This document shows, piece by piece, positions 1 to 13,353 of a DNA stretch of 64,000 nt. Below the pieces are notes generated by a model, which ran no database searches, was not told where the DNA came from, and saw only the letters and a program-made list of their open reading frames with translations. Source of the stretch: Anniella stebbinsi (lineage: Eukaryota; Chordata; Lepidosauria; Squamata; Anniellidae); NCBI GenBank assembly GCA_029215795.1, contig JARDYH010000005.1:37020001-37084000 (forward strand), in the 5' to 3' direction. The position numbers and the translations under genes are program-made. Each line of letters starts with the position of its first letter. The first letter of the stretch is position 1.

Positions 1-1772
1 TAACATAGCCATCAAGGAGCACCGATGGATTTTGGAAAAAATTAAAGTCCACCAACAAGCATAAAAATTGCTGGAACAATTAACTGAAGAGCACTGCACA
101 TAATTCTGTGACATATTAATTCAGCCAAAATCAGTGCCTTTGCCATATCCACCAGTGCAGCCAGAGGTGGAATCCAATCTATTCTACCCACTACCCGCCC
201 GGTAGATTTAGGTTGCAGCCAGAGCCAGTTCATTCGTTCTCTATCAGTTCAATTCCTTAAATAAATCCCCCACTCCCAGCTGCAGCAATTGTTAAAAAGA
301 AAATTAAGCAAGCAGTAGCAGCCCACAACAAAAGAGAAAAAGGGCTTTAAAATTATCTTTAAAATAGTGAGAAAAAGAACATACCATCTAGGGAAAAGGA
401 GGAAACCCCACCAATGAATACCGATCCCCTGTTGAAGCAAGTTTGCATACCGGGTGGATTGGGCTTTGTGGTTTGCCTCCTCAAATGGAGAAATAGCAAG
501 TAAACAGACTCTCAGACTCACTGCCTTGCTCCCTCTTCCTTTTCCATTTCAAATTCAAGAGTATATATTCCAACACGTGTCATGTCCTCAACGAGAGAGA
601 CAGATTGCTTGCCTCGCACAACCACCTCCTGCAAGCAACAAGCAGAGGCAGGAGGAGCAGGAGGACAAACTAGGCAACTGCTCAGCCTCAGTTTATTTTT
701 CTTTTGCTGGTTTCGTTCCGATTGGACTGTACAGCTGCAGCGTCACCCATTGCCAGCAGAATGCGATGTCCCCTTGTCACTCTGCAAAAGCAGAGGGAGC
801 CAAAACTGGGTAATTTGGAGCTTTAAGGGGGTCATTTCCCCCCCCCCCCCCGGTGCTCAACAGGAAGTTCCCCAGTCCTAGGGATTTACGCATGTGTGCT
901 TGGTATACAAGTGCAGTTCCTTCATTGAATACGTTGCCGGGCGGCTGCTGCTGGAGGAAGGGACCAGCCACCAGCCACAGCGTGGTAGCATTCGGTGGTA
1001 CCGCAGCCATAGATAAATTTAAAATCAATGTTTGATGCAGGGGGGAATGGGTGGGTGGGTATTCAGTGCCCAGCTGCCCTAAAGGTCCAGCCGTGCCTGC
1101 AGAGCCACTGAGCTATGGTCCATTAACTTGTCTAGTCTAAGGCCATCTAATGAGTTTATGGCTGAAGCCAGATTGGAATCAGGGAACTTCCTGGCTCGAT
1201 CTCCTAGCAACTGAACTATTACCAGTTCCCAGGAATTTTAACCAAAGTAAAAGGAACAAAACAGGTTTTATGATTAGAAGCCAGAGAAGGATTAGCATCC
1301 AAGAGCTGGGTGACACATTTTGGGCAAAGTACATTTCAAAATAGAGCTCGAAGATGTTAAAAGGCAGAGGCTGATGCTCAAAAGAGATCATAGAACACAT
1401 GCAAAGCGCAAAAGCAACTGGCCTGTAACCTGGGAATACTACTCCTGCCTAGCTTACCTTGTTTCCAATTCTCTGTGTATGCAAAAGTGACAGCAACCCT
1501 TAAATGACATAGTGCTGTTAGTGTTAAACCCCCAAAATGAATATTTAGAGTGTGAATGTTGATCCCCTTTAGGATCCTGCGTAAATGCTTGTAACCTGGA
1601 TTAAGGAATACTGGATTCAGAAAAAAATAATTTGGACATAGAATAAACTCCCCCCCCCACCTCATGAAAAGGGTAGCATCACAAAGGGGATAAAAGGTGG
1701 GGCAGGGCTCAGTGAAAGCAAGGCTCAAGGCTAACCTCTCTGGATTCTCACTAATGGGGCTCTTCTTTCTAG
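1..1772 (+). other. IKZF4: IKZF4 intron, 3' part
   Basis: This stretch lies upstream of the first visible IKZF4 exon and ends in a splice acceptor (pyrimidine-rich tract, then AG at 1771-1772). The exon that encodes the first N-terminal zinc finger in Ikaros-family genes is not here, so it and the earlier exons must lie to the left of the window. A poly-C run sits near 839-852. I see no other coding exon. Confidence 0.75.
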
Positions 1773-1940
1773 GCGAGAGGCCATTCCATTGCAACCAGTG
1801 TGGTGCGTCCTTCACCCAAAAGGGCAATCTCCTGCGCCACATCAAGCTGCACTCGGGTGAGAAGCCTTTCAAATGCCCCTTCTGCAACTATGCCTGCCGG
1901 AGGAGAGATGCACTCACTGGCCACCTCCGCACACACTCAG
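1773..1940 (+). CDS. IKZF4: IKZF4 (Eos) exon encoding N-terminal zinc fingers 2 and 3
   Basis: IKZF4 is a nuclear Ikaros-family transcription factor; the N-terminal fingers bind DNA and the C-terminal fingers mediate dimerisation. This 168-bp exon starts after AG at 1771-1772 and ends before GT at 1941. Both ends split a glycine-type codon after its first base. It encodes two C2H2 fingers, [25 protein letters not shown] and [25 protein letters not shown]. The residue before the first cysteine is histidine (PFHCNQC). IKZF2 and IKZF4 have histidine there, whereas IKZF1 and IKZF3 have glutamine, so this excludes Ikaros and Aiolos. The neighbours RPS26 and ERBB3 then choose IKZF4 over IKZF2. The 168-bp length is what I expect for this exon in the family. 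Confidence 0.93.
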
Positions 1941-2994
1941 GTGGGTGATGGGCAGTTCTCCCACCTTGTTGTTGAAGGAGAGGGCTTGGTGGGTTGGGAG
2001 TCCGATTTCTTGCGCTGTGGGCTCGGCTGAAGCCACTGTCACCTAATGTTAGAGGTAGGGCAGGTCTCGCCTGCTGTCTCCAAACTGCCCCCTTTGTTTG
2101 ATTCTGTTGCCTCCAGTCCCTCCCTTCTAACTTGGCTCCACACATTCATGGCTCCTTTGTTTTTAGCATATGTTACTTCCTTGCTACATCTGTATCCCAC
2201 CCTTCAAAAAGCTGACAGTAGCAGAGGTAGAGCTCTCAAAAGTGTTTCCCATCCAATCAGAGGCCATATGCAGATCTATTTAATGAAGAAAGAACCACCT
2301 TCACTTCATTTTCTACCATTTAAAAAACATTCTTATAATTAAGGTATCTCTCCAGGTTGACCCTGGAAGTCTTTATGCCAATAACACCACATTAGATAAA
2401 TGGCAGCTCTCTCCAGATTCACTCTGGTCCTCGTACTCCATTAAGGTGAGCCTACTTTGTTATTCCTTGCCCTCTGAATGAATCTGATGTACTCATGCTG
2501 GCCCTGAACAAACCTCATTTGTATTCACTAAAGTTCTCTTTAAAGCCATGACTGATATAAAAGTAAAAACAACTAATATCTAAACGAAGAGTATGTCTAC
2601 TAAAAAGGGATGAACTATTTCATCTTACTCTCCTGGAGTCCATCCCTACCCTTCCCTCGCCGCTGGTTTTTTGTAACCTACTAGGGTGCGCTTGGGGTGC
2701 TTCATCCTCTGGAGATAAGCATTTGTGTAAGATGTTGACATGGAAATGGGAGGGGGAGTGAGTTTGGCAATGATCTTTTTAACCGTGGCATTTGTGTTGT
2801 GGTCTTTTATTTAATCTAAGGTTCTGTACTGTAACAATTGGCTTGCTGTAGGTGGGAAGAGTGGAATCTACCCACCTAGTGAATGTTTTATTTTCTCTTG
2901 GCTCCTGTTTCTGCATTGTTTTGGGCCTTTTTAAGTTCACACAGGTGTCTATGGACATCTGTGGCTCTTCTCCAACTTCACATTTTACATTTAG

Positions 2995-3165
2995 CCTTAA
3001 AGCTCACTGGGTGACTTTCGGCCAGTCACTGACTCTCAGCTTATCCTGCTTCATCAGTTTGTTGCGGGAATAATATGGAGAGGAGGAGGACCAAATAAGC
3101 CACCTTGTGTTCCTTGCAAGAGGAAAAATGGAAGGATAAAAATGTAATAATAAATAAATACCTAA
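2995..3165 (+). repeat. Sauria-type SINE, 5'-truncated
   Basis: The body resembles the SINE at 4271: a segment beginning 'cactgggtgac', then 'gccagtcactgactctcag', a GGAGGAGGA stretch, a 'caccttgtgttccttg' segment and an AATAAATAAATA tail. The tRNA-like head is missing. It is in the intron of IKZF4. Confidence 0.65.
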
Positions 3166-4270
3166 TAGGCAGACAGTCTACAAGTGATTTGTATATTCTC
3201 ATTATGCTGATGGTCTCCCAAAAAGGATGTGCTCCCAAACATTTCTAGTGATTTCCTAATTAGACAAATTGTATATTTGGTTGGATAGTGAGCTTTTGTG
3301 TTGCACAGAGCCGTTCTTTATGCAAGAACAGTGAGTTGCTCTTGTTTGAAGAACTGTGCAGTCTATCCAATAAAACAGATCATCTAAACTATTTTGACTT
3401 CTGTCCTTTTCAATATTTTGAGCATTTTTCTGTCAGATTAAAGTTTAACATAGGCAAACTTCACAACCTTTGTAATCTGCTTTGTGTCTGACATGACTGC
3501 TTTTAATGGCACGCATCAGACGGCTGTCCCCCATCTTAATCCTTTTGGAGAGTTAACTGCTTCCCCTTTGCCCATTTCCAGAAACTTTTATTGGTCTCTA
3601 TGTGCTCACACTTGTGAATGACCTCTTGATTTTAGTGAAACTTGGAGGAATGTAACCATAATTAAACATAGTTGCACTTTTGAGTTTTGGTAAAGTCACA
3701 CAACCATTCGTCTTATGGCGAAAGGGAATTTATGTAGCTGCTTAATTTTTAAATGGCCAGAAATGGCCATAGAGCGCAATATCTGTAATCTCTTGCCATG
3801 GTCTTGCATCTTCCTTTGAAACTTTGGGAGGACACTTAAGGATGTATGAGAAATTTGTTTCTGTTTGGTTTTGATCAGGATTTATCTAGTTCGCACCTTC
3901 TGGACCGAACATGGACTTGGACGCAATCTACATTTCTGAGCTTGCAGTGTGATTTGTGATCCCAAAACATGTGTTTGACAGCTCATGAAAAAATGCAAAC
4001 GTTTGAAAAATACACACAAATACTCTTTAATCAATAGGAGAAGAATATGTATGTATTTCAAAGATGTGCACGATTGATATATACATTTGGAAAATTGTGC
4101 ACAAAAATACATGCAGATTTTCATGTGAAAAAACAACAACAAAGTTTTCAATCTGTTATGGATTTGAGTCAGAACCAACTTCCAGATGGAATTTGGAGAA
4201 CTTTGGTGAGCTCGAGTTTTGCTGATTCGCACATCCCGAAGGACAGTGGGTCAAGTTGAACCCTGGACAA

Positions 4271-4508
4271 ATGTCATGTGATGTCATGGCTAAAGTGTTG
4301 GACTGGGAATCGGGAGATCCGGGTTCAGCCATGGAACCCCACTGGGTGACATTGGGCCAGTCACAGACTCTCATCCCAACCTACCTCACAGGGTTGTTGT
4401 TGTTGTGATTATACAATGGAAAGGAGGAGGAGGATTATATACACCATCTTGGTTTCCTTGGAGGAAAAAAGCCAGGATATAAATGCAATAATAAATAAAT
4501 AAATAAAA
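4271..4508 (+). repeat. Sauria-type SINE, near full length
   Basis: The tRNA-derived head has an A-box-like 'tggctaaagtgttgg' and a B-box-like 'gggttcagcc'. The conserved body follows ('cactgggtgac', 'ggccagtcacagactctca', GTTGTTGTTGTTGTG, 'gatataaatgcaataataa'), then a (TAAA)n tail. This is the squamate SINE class whose 3' end resembles Bov-B LINEs, and it is one of the main reasons for calling the organism a squamate. Confidence 0.8.
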
Positions 4509-7500
4509 TCATATTGAGTACAATCAAGATTAACAAAAACCACCCTAAAATAGAGAAGCATCAGTTAGAAAGGCCTGATTAGCTTCCGTATGAGCAAAAG
4601 GGATCAGCATGTTCTTTTTACAAGCTTGTGTGGAGGTTGAGGGATGCCGTGGAACCACGACAGCTCTCTTCACAGATCACTGTGCATTGCGAGGATGCTA
4701 CTGTTCTGTGCCCTGAGGCCTTCAGTCTTCCTGAAGAGTCCTTCAGTCTAGAGCAATCAAAATCAGTTGTCACTTCCCCCAACTTGGGTTGATCATGGCG
4801 ACAGTTAGCCATGGCGACAGCTCATCCAATTCTGACCCTCCAGGGAGCAAGACCGTAGATACCGACAGTGCTTAGTATGGACTCAATACAAGTTTGCATG
4901 TAACATTTTGAGACTGATAAAGACCTTCCAGTTGGGGGATTTGTTCTGTTGCAAAGCAGCAAGGTGTTGGCATTTGCCACCAAGTGAAACAACTGCCTCT
5001 GCAAAGAGCATTTTCAGGGTCATTGTACTCAGGAGCATCAGAAAAGGCCCTTATGGCTAGCCAATTGGATTGTGGGAAATGACATATAGCTTTAGTTAAG
5101 TCAATGTTCTATCTTCAAAAGAGGAAAACTGTCTCACCTGAACAATAACGTTCAGTTTAGGTACTAGTTAGGGCTAGAGAACCCTAAGGGTAAGGCAAGA
5201 GTGGGCAAAGAGCTAAAAATTGACCAGGGGAGTTGGAACTGAACTGCGACAACCCATGCTGTTCAGAGCATATATGCCATTTAGTTATTGTGGCTGTTCT
5301 CTAAGGATTTCACTGGCTAAAAATCAGAGACACATTGGGATCTCGGTTACACTACTGTTCTCAGAGTTGCTTGGATATGTATAGGATAAGATGCATCTGC
5401 TGGTTCTTTCTGTGGTTTTGTGTGCACGTGAGAAATGGGAACCCCAGAATATAGTTCAATTTAGTGCCCTCATGTCATTTAGCCCAGCACTAGCTAGGAT
5501 GCACATGTCACAGTTATTTACTACTAATTGAGGGTTGTGCAAGGGTCCTTTAAGCCTTGAATAACCCACAATGGCCAGGTTCATGTGACATGCCACACCC
5601 CTGATCGCCCCAGTCAGAGGTTATGTATTCAAAACGGCAGACACACACACACTCTACAGGCACCCTGACTCATCAGGGGTTAAGTAATCCACAAGGAGCT
5701 TGTTGTGTCATGCAAACCAGATCATTTTGTTTATAGTGCCAAAGATGTGCAACAAAGGCCTATCTTGGACATTCTTAGGAGAGGCTTCTAGCTATCTACT
5801 CTTTTAATTATTGGTTAGGTTTTTTGTGTGGGTTGGAGTGGGTGGATTCTCTTTCCATATCTGAAAAGTGCATTGCTTTCTCTTGATGTTCTTGTTATCC
5901 TTATCACTGCTTCATCATTTCCGACTCCTGCTAAGATTTTGATACCTTGAGGCAGAGAAATTTGCAAGAACAATTTTGCATTATGCAGTAGAGACGAAGT
6001 ATAGAGACATGTACCCGTGTACGTTGGTTTGAATTTCTACTCCCCAGCACCCTGATGGTTCAGGGCACTTAGTTATAATTAAAAACCAGCACCCAAACAT
6101 TAAAATCAAAATGAATTCTTAAACTATTAAATCCTGATTTTCCAATTTAGCTGCTCTTACTAAAAACCTGCTCAGATAAAAAGATCTTGCAGTGCTTTCA
6201 AAAGATACCTGGACCTTAGTGAGTCCCTAGGGGAAGAGAGTATTATAGGTGAGAGGCAGCCTATGCTGAGAATGCTGTGTCCTTGTAAAATGTAATTGTT
6301 GCCCAGATGGTATACTAAAGTGTGTGCTGTCAGTTTTTCTTAAGAGACTGTAATGGGGTAGTGAGAAGGATGTGGTCTCTTTAGTACATTGGGCTGAAGC
6401 CATTAAGCCCTCACAAAGGCAATAGCTTTGTAATTACATGCACAGCTTTTTTACTGGAACCTAGAAAGGTCTGTATAATCCAGGATGGTGTATAATCTGT
6501 ACCCACAAAATCCAAAGTCTTTGCCCCCAAACCCAGAATTTTGTGCATAGCATAAATTGTGAAAAAGAATTTGTCCAGACTGTGGCAGCAAAAAGTAAAA
6601 TGAGCTGAATTTGGGGGATATAGATATTGGTGGGCACAGAAAATACCCACCTGCCCTCCCCAAAGCCTATCCCTACAGCCTTTTGGCTTACAGGCATTTG
6701 AGATGGTAAATACTGTTTCCTGATTTGTTTAGCGAAAAGAAAAGGCAGAACTCAGACCACATTGCAAATTACCCCCTCCATCTATTACATTCTGTATATT
6801 ATTATTATAACGGTCCTCATCATTATCATCATTTTATTTTCATGCCACCTTTAAGAGTAAAGGCATTCTCAAGGGACCAGCCAGATCCCTGCATATCCTG
6901 TTCATAGAACTCTGCTTCCTCAGAATCTCAATGCTCATCTTTTCAAAGTTAGTTTCTAACCTCCTGGCTGTGAAAATAAGCTTGAATGTGGGTAGGCAAT
7001 ACCTGGTGAAACCTCAAAAGCTGAGGACAAGGTGATGGAGGAGAACTTCAGTGACTGGCAGAAACAGAACAAATGATGAAAAATCAGCAGAGATATGTCA
7101 AGATGCTTAATTTGCATGCTTCATACAGGGCACAGAATTGCTTTTTCTTGTCTTGGCATTTGAGTGACCTTGGTGCGGAATAGTCTCTTAAGGATGTGCA
7201 GTATACATAGCTTTGGGCATAGCTCAAAACGTTTGTGCCCGGAACCAGCATGAGTATGTGCTGTGTATACAAACCGACTCAGCTGACGATCAGCAAGTGG
7301 GCATGTGCATTTTTCAAGCAGTCCAAAGGGTAAGTGTGCCGGTACACTAAGCACAGGTTACACCACCCTATGCTTTCTGCATTTGTCAGAGGAGTTCTAG
7401 CTCTCATCTTTTTTGTTCCTGGAGTTATACCAGAGTTAGACATATTGGGCCCTAGCACTGTGCTGTAAGTCCTAAAGCTCCCTCCTCTTGAAAATTGGTG

Positions 7501-7682
7501 TGCTTGTGACATGCTGGAGTAACCCCTTAAAAAATGACACTGACAATTTTTAAAAAAATTATTCTTAATTTGCAAATCTCTTTTAAAGCACTTTATTTTG
7601 GATAATGGGGGTTGAGGAATGGTTGCTTAGTTATCAGTAATATGTACCACATATTGGAAACAGTGTTTAACACTGAAAACAT

Positions 7683-8065
7683 AAGAAGAGGTGTGCTGGA
7701 TCAGACCAAGGGCCCATCTAGTCCAGCATTCTGTTCCCTCAGGGGCCGACTTGGAGGGAAGCTTGGAGGATGTGAACAAGGGAGAGAGCCTTTTCAGTGG
7801 TGGCCCGCAACCATTAAATGATCTCCCCGAAAAGGCTTGACTGGCGCCAACATTGTTACCTTTTCAGCGCCAGGTTAAGACTTTTCTCTTCTCCCAGGCA
7901 TTTAACAGCGTATGTTGAGTTTTTTAACTGACCCCTGGATAGTTGATATGTAGTTTGTTTTTATGCATTTTATGGTTTTAAATTTTGTATATTAGTTTTT
8001 AAATCTTCAATGTTTTTAATCTTTGTAAAGTCCCCAGAGAGCTTCGGCTATGGAGCGGTATATAA

Positions 8066-8097
<32 letters not shown>

Positions 8098-8110
8098 AAT
8101 GATGATGATG

Positions 8111-8143
<33 letters not shown>

Positions 8144-8720
8144 TCCTGTGGGAAACCCACAAGCAAGACATGAGTCCAATAGCACCCTCCTGTTCATGCT
8201 CCCCAGCAACTGGCATTCAGAGGCATGCCGCTTCTGATACTAGAGGTAATATATAGCCATCATTATTGGTAGCCATTGAGAGCTTTATCCTCCACGAATT
8301 TGTCTAATCTTTTAAAGCCATCCAAGTTGGTGGCCAGTGCTATAGTTTGTGGTAGCGAATTCCATAGTTTAACTACTTGCTATGTAACAAAGTACTTCCT
8401 TTTATCTGAACTGGATCTCCCACCAATAAGCTTCATAGGATGACCCCAGGTTCTAGTATTATGAGAAAGGGAGAAAATCTTCTCCCTATCCACTTTCTCA
8501 ACACCATGCATAATTCTGTACACCTCTATCATGGCCCTCCTTACTTGCCCTTTTTTTTGTAAACTAAAAAGACGCAAACATCATAATCTTCCCTCATAGG
8601 GAGTTGCTCCACTCCCTTCATCGTTTTGGCTGCCCCCCTTTTTTGTTACCTTTGTCCACCTCTACAATATTCTTCTTTAAGTGTGATCACAGCATAATTT
8701 GTATAAAAGCAGTTTTAATG
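7683..8720 (-). mobile_element. CR1-like LINE 3' part, minus strand, split by another element
   Basis: On the minus strand, 8577-8380 reads as a CR1-type reverse transcriptase C-terminal extension, with IEVYRIMHGVEK, FSLSHNTRTWGHPMKLIG and SDKRKYF motifs. The 3' end at 7683-7735 carries the typical 'gatgggccct.ggtctgatcc' type terminus. The element is interrupted at about 7736-8147. It is a dead copy with in-frame losses. Confidence 0.75.
7736..8147 (+). mobile_element. L2-like LINE 3' end inserted in the CR1 copy
   Basis: The sequence includes a segment found at the 3' ends of squamate L2-like elements ('cccagagagcttcggctat', then 'gcggtatataaat'). It ends in a microsatellite tail of (GAT)n at about 8067-8112 and (TTA)n at about 8112-8142. 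CR1 homology resumes straight after it at about 8148. Confidence 0.65.
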
Positions 8721-8899
8721 CCCTTTCTTCCAGTTTGTGGAAATCTTTTGGAGCTCTTTGTTGTCTCTTTTTGTTTAAGCACCCAAAATAGTTTGGTGTT
8801 GTCATCAAAAGTAGCCCTTCCCTTTTATCCCTAACTTCAGATTGTTGGTGAACAAGTTAAAAATCTCCATCATGCCCAAAACATGATGGAGAAGATACT

Positions 8900-9123
8900 G
8901 GCTGAATTCAGACAACACGATAGTCAATAGTGGGGTAATAATTAACTTTACAGTTGTTCATCTAGGGGGTACTCCCCACACAACATGGTAATAAATAATC
9001 AACTGTGTTGTGGATTAGGATCAGCGCTGAGTTAACTATGGCAGCATTCAGACTACATGATAGTCAATACAACTGACGATTGTTTCCTCATCAAGTTGAC
9101 TATTGTGTTGTCCGAATTCAGCC
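8900..9123. mobile_element. Palindromic MITE, 224 bp
   Basis: The terminal inverted repeats are 'ggctgaattcagacaacac' at the left and its near-complement 'gtgttgtccgaattcagcc' at the right. The inner arms are also complementary ('gatagtcaa' and 'ttgactat'). The flanks share the trinucleotide ACT, a possible 3-bp target duplication. No coding capacity. Confidence 0.7.
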
Positions 9124-9370
9124 ACTGGGTTCCCCTAAACCTCTTGGTAACCTCTGGGTTTAAGTAGTTTGGCCGTGGCCCTTAAATACAACTTCTTGTG
9201 AGCCACTAGTTAGCCCCTGGTTGAGCATTTCCACTTCAATAGCAGAGCCTGCATTGGGGCATATGTAGCACTGCTTTGTAAAGGTTGTTGAGGAGGTGGG
9301 AGTTGTTACATCGGCATAGGAATCTACATTATGCCAAGTCAGATCATCTAGCTTGGTATTGTCTACACTA

Positions 9371-9498
9371 GCCTTCCCACATACTCCAGATGTTTTGGAC
9401 TTCAACTCTCATAGGCCCCTGTGTGTATGGTCAATGGTCAGGAATGCTGGGAGTTGTAGTCCAAAATATCTGAAAGGCACCAGGTTGGGGAAAGCTGA
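9371..9498. repeat. Dispersed hairpin repeat (copy 1)
   Basis: Member of a family of about 110-135 bp that reads nearly the same on both strands. It opens with a 'ccttccc' segment and 'ccagatgttttggac', and closes with 'gggagttgtagtccaaaa', 'ggcaccaggttgggg' and 'aaagctg'. At least a dozen further copies occur in this window. Confidence 0.75.
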
Positions 9499-9507
9499 TC
9501 TACATGT

Positions 9508-9612
9508 ACCTGCAGCAGCTCTCCAGGGTTTCAGATAGAAGTCTTTCCCAGCCTGACTTGGAGATGTCAGAGATTGAACTGGAACCTTCTTGATGCAAAG
9601 CAGGTGCTCTAC
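9508..9612 (-). repeat. tRNA-derived SINE fragment, minus strand
   Basis: The reverse complement reads 'ggtagagcacctgctttg', then 'ttccagttcaatctctgac' and a 'ctgaaaccctggagagctg' segment. It matches the SINE at 32885. Confidence 0.65.
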
Positions 9613-11057
9613 CCTTGTGCTTTTGTCCTTCCCAAATCTGGGCATGCATTGCAACCTCAGCCCAAGAGCCCCCATGTTGGTAAAAACACTAAGGAATGTT
9701 CTGCTCTATTGTCTGCTCTCAGAACAGGAAACAGCATCTAACATCTGTAATAAATATTGGCAGAGATTTGGCAACAGTGAACCATAGTTCCTTGACCAAA
9801 TAGTCAGTTTAGATGATCTTGAAGCCAAGACTTCAACCTCGTCTGGAGAAGCATGCTTTCTTTTTTCCCAAGGCCTGACCTGCAGTTTGATTGGTGCATT
9901 TTTTATGCCACCAACTCTCCAAGTGTCAGGTCAGAAAATGAGAAGCTGCTGATGACAGGTATATAAAATATCCCCAGTTCTAACATTTGTTTATAATATC
10001 AAAGAAAATTAAGTCTGCATAACAGCAGATTATTAATATGGGGTGGAAGAGGAGGGGGGGGTGAAATGACACTACACTCATCAGTGTTCGGATATTACAG
10101 CTGTAAAAATAGTTTATCCCACCTGGGGAGGGTGAGCAAGGAATGTCTTTTCCCCCTTCCAACCCCTTAACCTGACATATGTGTTTCATGCTGTCCCCCT
10201 GGGTGATGCAGTTGCTTTCATCTCTGAAGATCTGCCTCCAAAAAAAGTAAAGATTTATAACCCAGATCAAACACATTACATCAGTTAGAAATAGATCAGA
10301 AGCTGCATCTACACATGGGATCACTAGGATGGCTCTCCTCCCCTGTGACTACCTCTCTTCAATACGCAGGACCCTCTTTCTCTCCCTATAACCCAGTAAA
10401 TAAATGAATAGGGAATTTGCATTCAGCAGATTTTGCCTCAGACCCACTTCTACATGAATATTTTCTCTTTCCTTCCCCACTACATTTTTGGGGAGGAGGC
10501 AGGTAAACTATCTTCCCTATTGAGATATAACTTGAATTGGGGTTTGAAGGGTCTTCTTACCCATAGGGTAAGTAGGGGTGTGAACAGCACCATTTGATGC
10601 AAACTACATTGTTATGTTTATTGTTACATGTGGCACTCGTGCTTTCTTAAAAACAAAGAATACAGAATGCTGTGGGTAACTCAGAAAGAGGGAGGTTAGA
10701 GACATTAAGAGCTTGGAAAAAGCAGAAAAAGGAACTAAAGATGGGAAGGAATAAACCATGAAGGTGAAGTAGATTAGGAGGAGTTGCAAAGAGTTGGGAA
10801 CACTAGCAAATTGGGGCCCTGCTGTGTAACATAATTTTCTGAGAGCTTCTGTGTGAGGAAAGATTACCTATTCCATTCTTTTTGAGGCACTTTAAAAACT
10901 CCCTGCATCTTAGCTAATCTTCCTTATCACCTGATAAACAATGAACAGATCCCTAGTTGTGGAGAATTTTTCAAAAAATAGTACACCCTACTTCTCTATA
11001 TTTGAAACACACTGACCATATATGCTCTATGACAGGGATGGGCAGCAATTTTCCGGC

Positions 11058-11424
11058 CCAGTTCACACATAACGAGAAGCCACCGTGGGTGAATTTCCCT
11101 GCGGAGCTTCTTGTTGTGGTGGCAGCCACCATTTTGAATAGTTGGGGTGCAGCAAAGTTGCACTGTAGCTTCTCATTATGTGTGAACCTGGCAAGGATGG
11201 GTTGTTGGGGTGGTTGACAAGCCACCCAAGATCCATGGGCTGTAGGGATTGCGGGTGGTGTGTCAAGCACCCTAACAACCCGCCTTCTCTGGGTTAGCAA
11301 ATAACGAGAAGCTACAATGTGCCCCCACCGTGCCCTGAACATTTAAAATGGTGGCCACCACTACAACAAGAAGCCCTGCAAGGAAATTCAGGCATGGTGG
11401 CTTTTCGTTATGTGTAAACCAGGT
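11058..11424. mobile_element. Palindromic MITE, about 367 bp
   Basis: Inverted ends: 'cagttcacacataacgagaa' at the left, and 'ttcgttatgtgtaaaccagg' at the right. Arms with 'ccaccattttgaat' and 'aaaatggtggccacc' are complementary deep inside. The ends match those of the element at 22424, so the two belong to one family. Confidence 0.7.
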
Positions 11425-13017
11425 CCCTCTGTTTTAGTTAGGTCAAAAGGCAGGCTGTTAACCCTCCCCTCAATTGCCTTTCCCTCTCAGTACATTGTGG
11501 AGGTTTATTGCTTATCATAGCTGCATTTGGCGGTGCGCAGGCTCAGTGAGGCAGACCTTTTTTGGTGAACTTTTGCCCCTTTGGCTACTTCCAAGCCTTA
11601 AAGGATGCTGCTGGTTTTTGTGACCCTGATCTCTCATCTTCTGCCTTTTCTGCCTATGACCTGCTTGCCTTGAGGCCTGGACTGAAAGTGTACAGCCCCA
11701 GCCTGTGTGTTGTAAAAAGCCCTGAGCAGTTTTCTTTCCTTTTGGCTTAGGTAGGCTAAAGATGAAAAGGGCTCCTCCTTTCTGTTGTTCAAAGTTGTCT
11801 GTACCCAAAGCTCAAAGGCATAAAAGACCAAGAGAAGCAACAGTGGTGAAATCTTGTATCCTTTTTCTAAGGCAGATCCTCTCTTAAAGGAGGCAATACT
11901 AGTCAAGTATTTCCTGTTGGTGTAACTACAAATGTTTGGCCCAAAGAAAAGAGCGAAATTAGTCAAGTTGCTAATATCTAAATTGCTGGTGATCTGAGAA
12001 ATTCTGTCTCAGTATACAGACTGCCTTACCAAAGCTTGCCCCAGGGATGGATTAAGCACCCCTCCCCACAGTTGCTGCAGCGTTGATATAGTGCTATTTA
12101 CAGGAGGCCTTTTTGTCTGTCACCAGCTCCTGAGACAGAAGTTTTTTGATGGGGGAGGGCAATGGGGGAGTGCTTTCATGCTAAGAAAATACTTGTTCAT
12201 CCCAGCAAACAGGACATGAGGGTTTATTTGAACACCAAAGCCAAGAGTAGGGATGGACAGAATTATCTTAATCTGGTTTCTGTCCATTTTGGATGTGTTG
12301 CCCGGTGACTCCATTCCATCCCATTTTCATGCAGATTTTTAAGGCGAAAAAATCCTTAAAAAAAAATTAGAGTTAAAAATGCATTAAAAATATTACAAGG
12401 TTACCTGAGGGCTGCCTCTCTTATTTTTTCTTATTTTATACAGGCACTCTCCCTTAAAGCAGCTAGCACACACAGCTGCTGCATGTGTTGAAATACTGCT
12501 GCAGTTTCCCTGGAAGCGATGGGACCTGAAGATATGCCATCACTGTCTGGGAGGTTGTATGGAAAAAAATATGGATGCCCCCTTGGACCCACACCATGGG
12601 GTTGCATCACTCCCAGAGGGAACTGCAGCCATATTTCGGCAGCTGGAGACTCACATGCTTAGCTGCTCCAGGTGGCAGTTGCCTGTACAATAATTTTTAA
12701 AAGAGAGTCACTCCTCAGACCACCTTATCATGGAATCCAAAGTGTACCCATGACCAATCCTGACCTCAGTCCAGGAGGCGTGGATCAGTTGTGTCCACTT
12801 CGGAATTGTGTTCACTGAATTCTTCCCCCATCATTAGTCAGGAATGGTTTTGCACCCAGAGTTTCAGTTTTTCACTTACATGCATCCTCCATGCCATGTT
12901 GAATTATCTGTGCCACCTCTTATGGTTTGTTCCTTAAGGATGCCAAGAACCAAAGGTGCGTGTCTTCATAGAAACTTCCGAAGTCAATCTACTCTCAGAT
13001 GCTTCTTACCCAGTAAT

Positions 13018-13353
13018 GCTGTTCACACAATACTCTAATCCACACTCAGTGGTTGAGCATGGATTGTTCTTGAACAATGGATTGTTTGTTGAACCGTGGG
13101 TTAGCGTGTTGTCTGAACCCAGGACATTTTCCTCAAGGTGGCTTGTTAACCATGTAGTGTGGCTTGTTAATCATCCTGAACAACCCAACAACAAATCCTT
13201 GGTTCTCAAGCATCTGAGAAAAATAAGCTAGACTGCATGGTTAACTAGCCACCCTGTGGGAAATGTCCTGGGTTCAGACAACACGCTAACCCATAATTCA
13301 ACAAACAACCCAGACTCAACCACTGAGTGTGGGTTACTGTGTTGTGCGATCCC
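13018..13353. mobile_element. Palindromic MITE, about 336 bp (family shared with 33836)
   Basis: The left end 'gttcacacaatactctaatc' and right end 'gggttactgtgttgtgcgat' are inverted repeats. Inside are further complementary blocks such as 'cactcagtggttga' with 'tcaaccactgagtg' and 'gtctgaacccaggacatttt' with its reverse. It sits in the IKZF4 intron. Confidence 0.7.

Noticed and set aside
8050..8150. Reading frame made of Asp and Tyr runs
   Set aside because: It is the translation of the (GAT)n and (TTA)n microsatellites.
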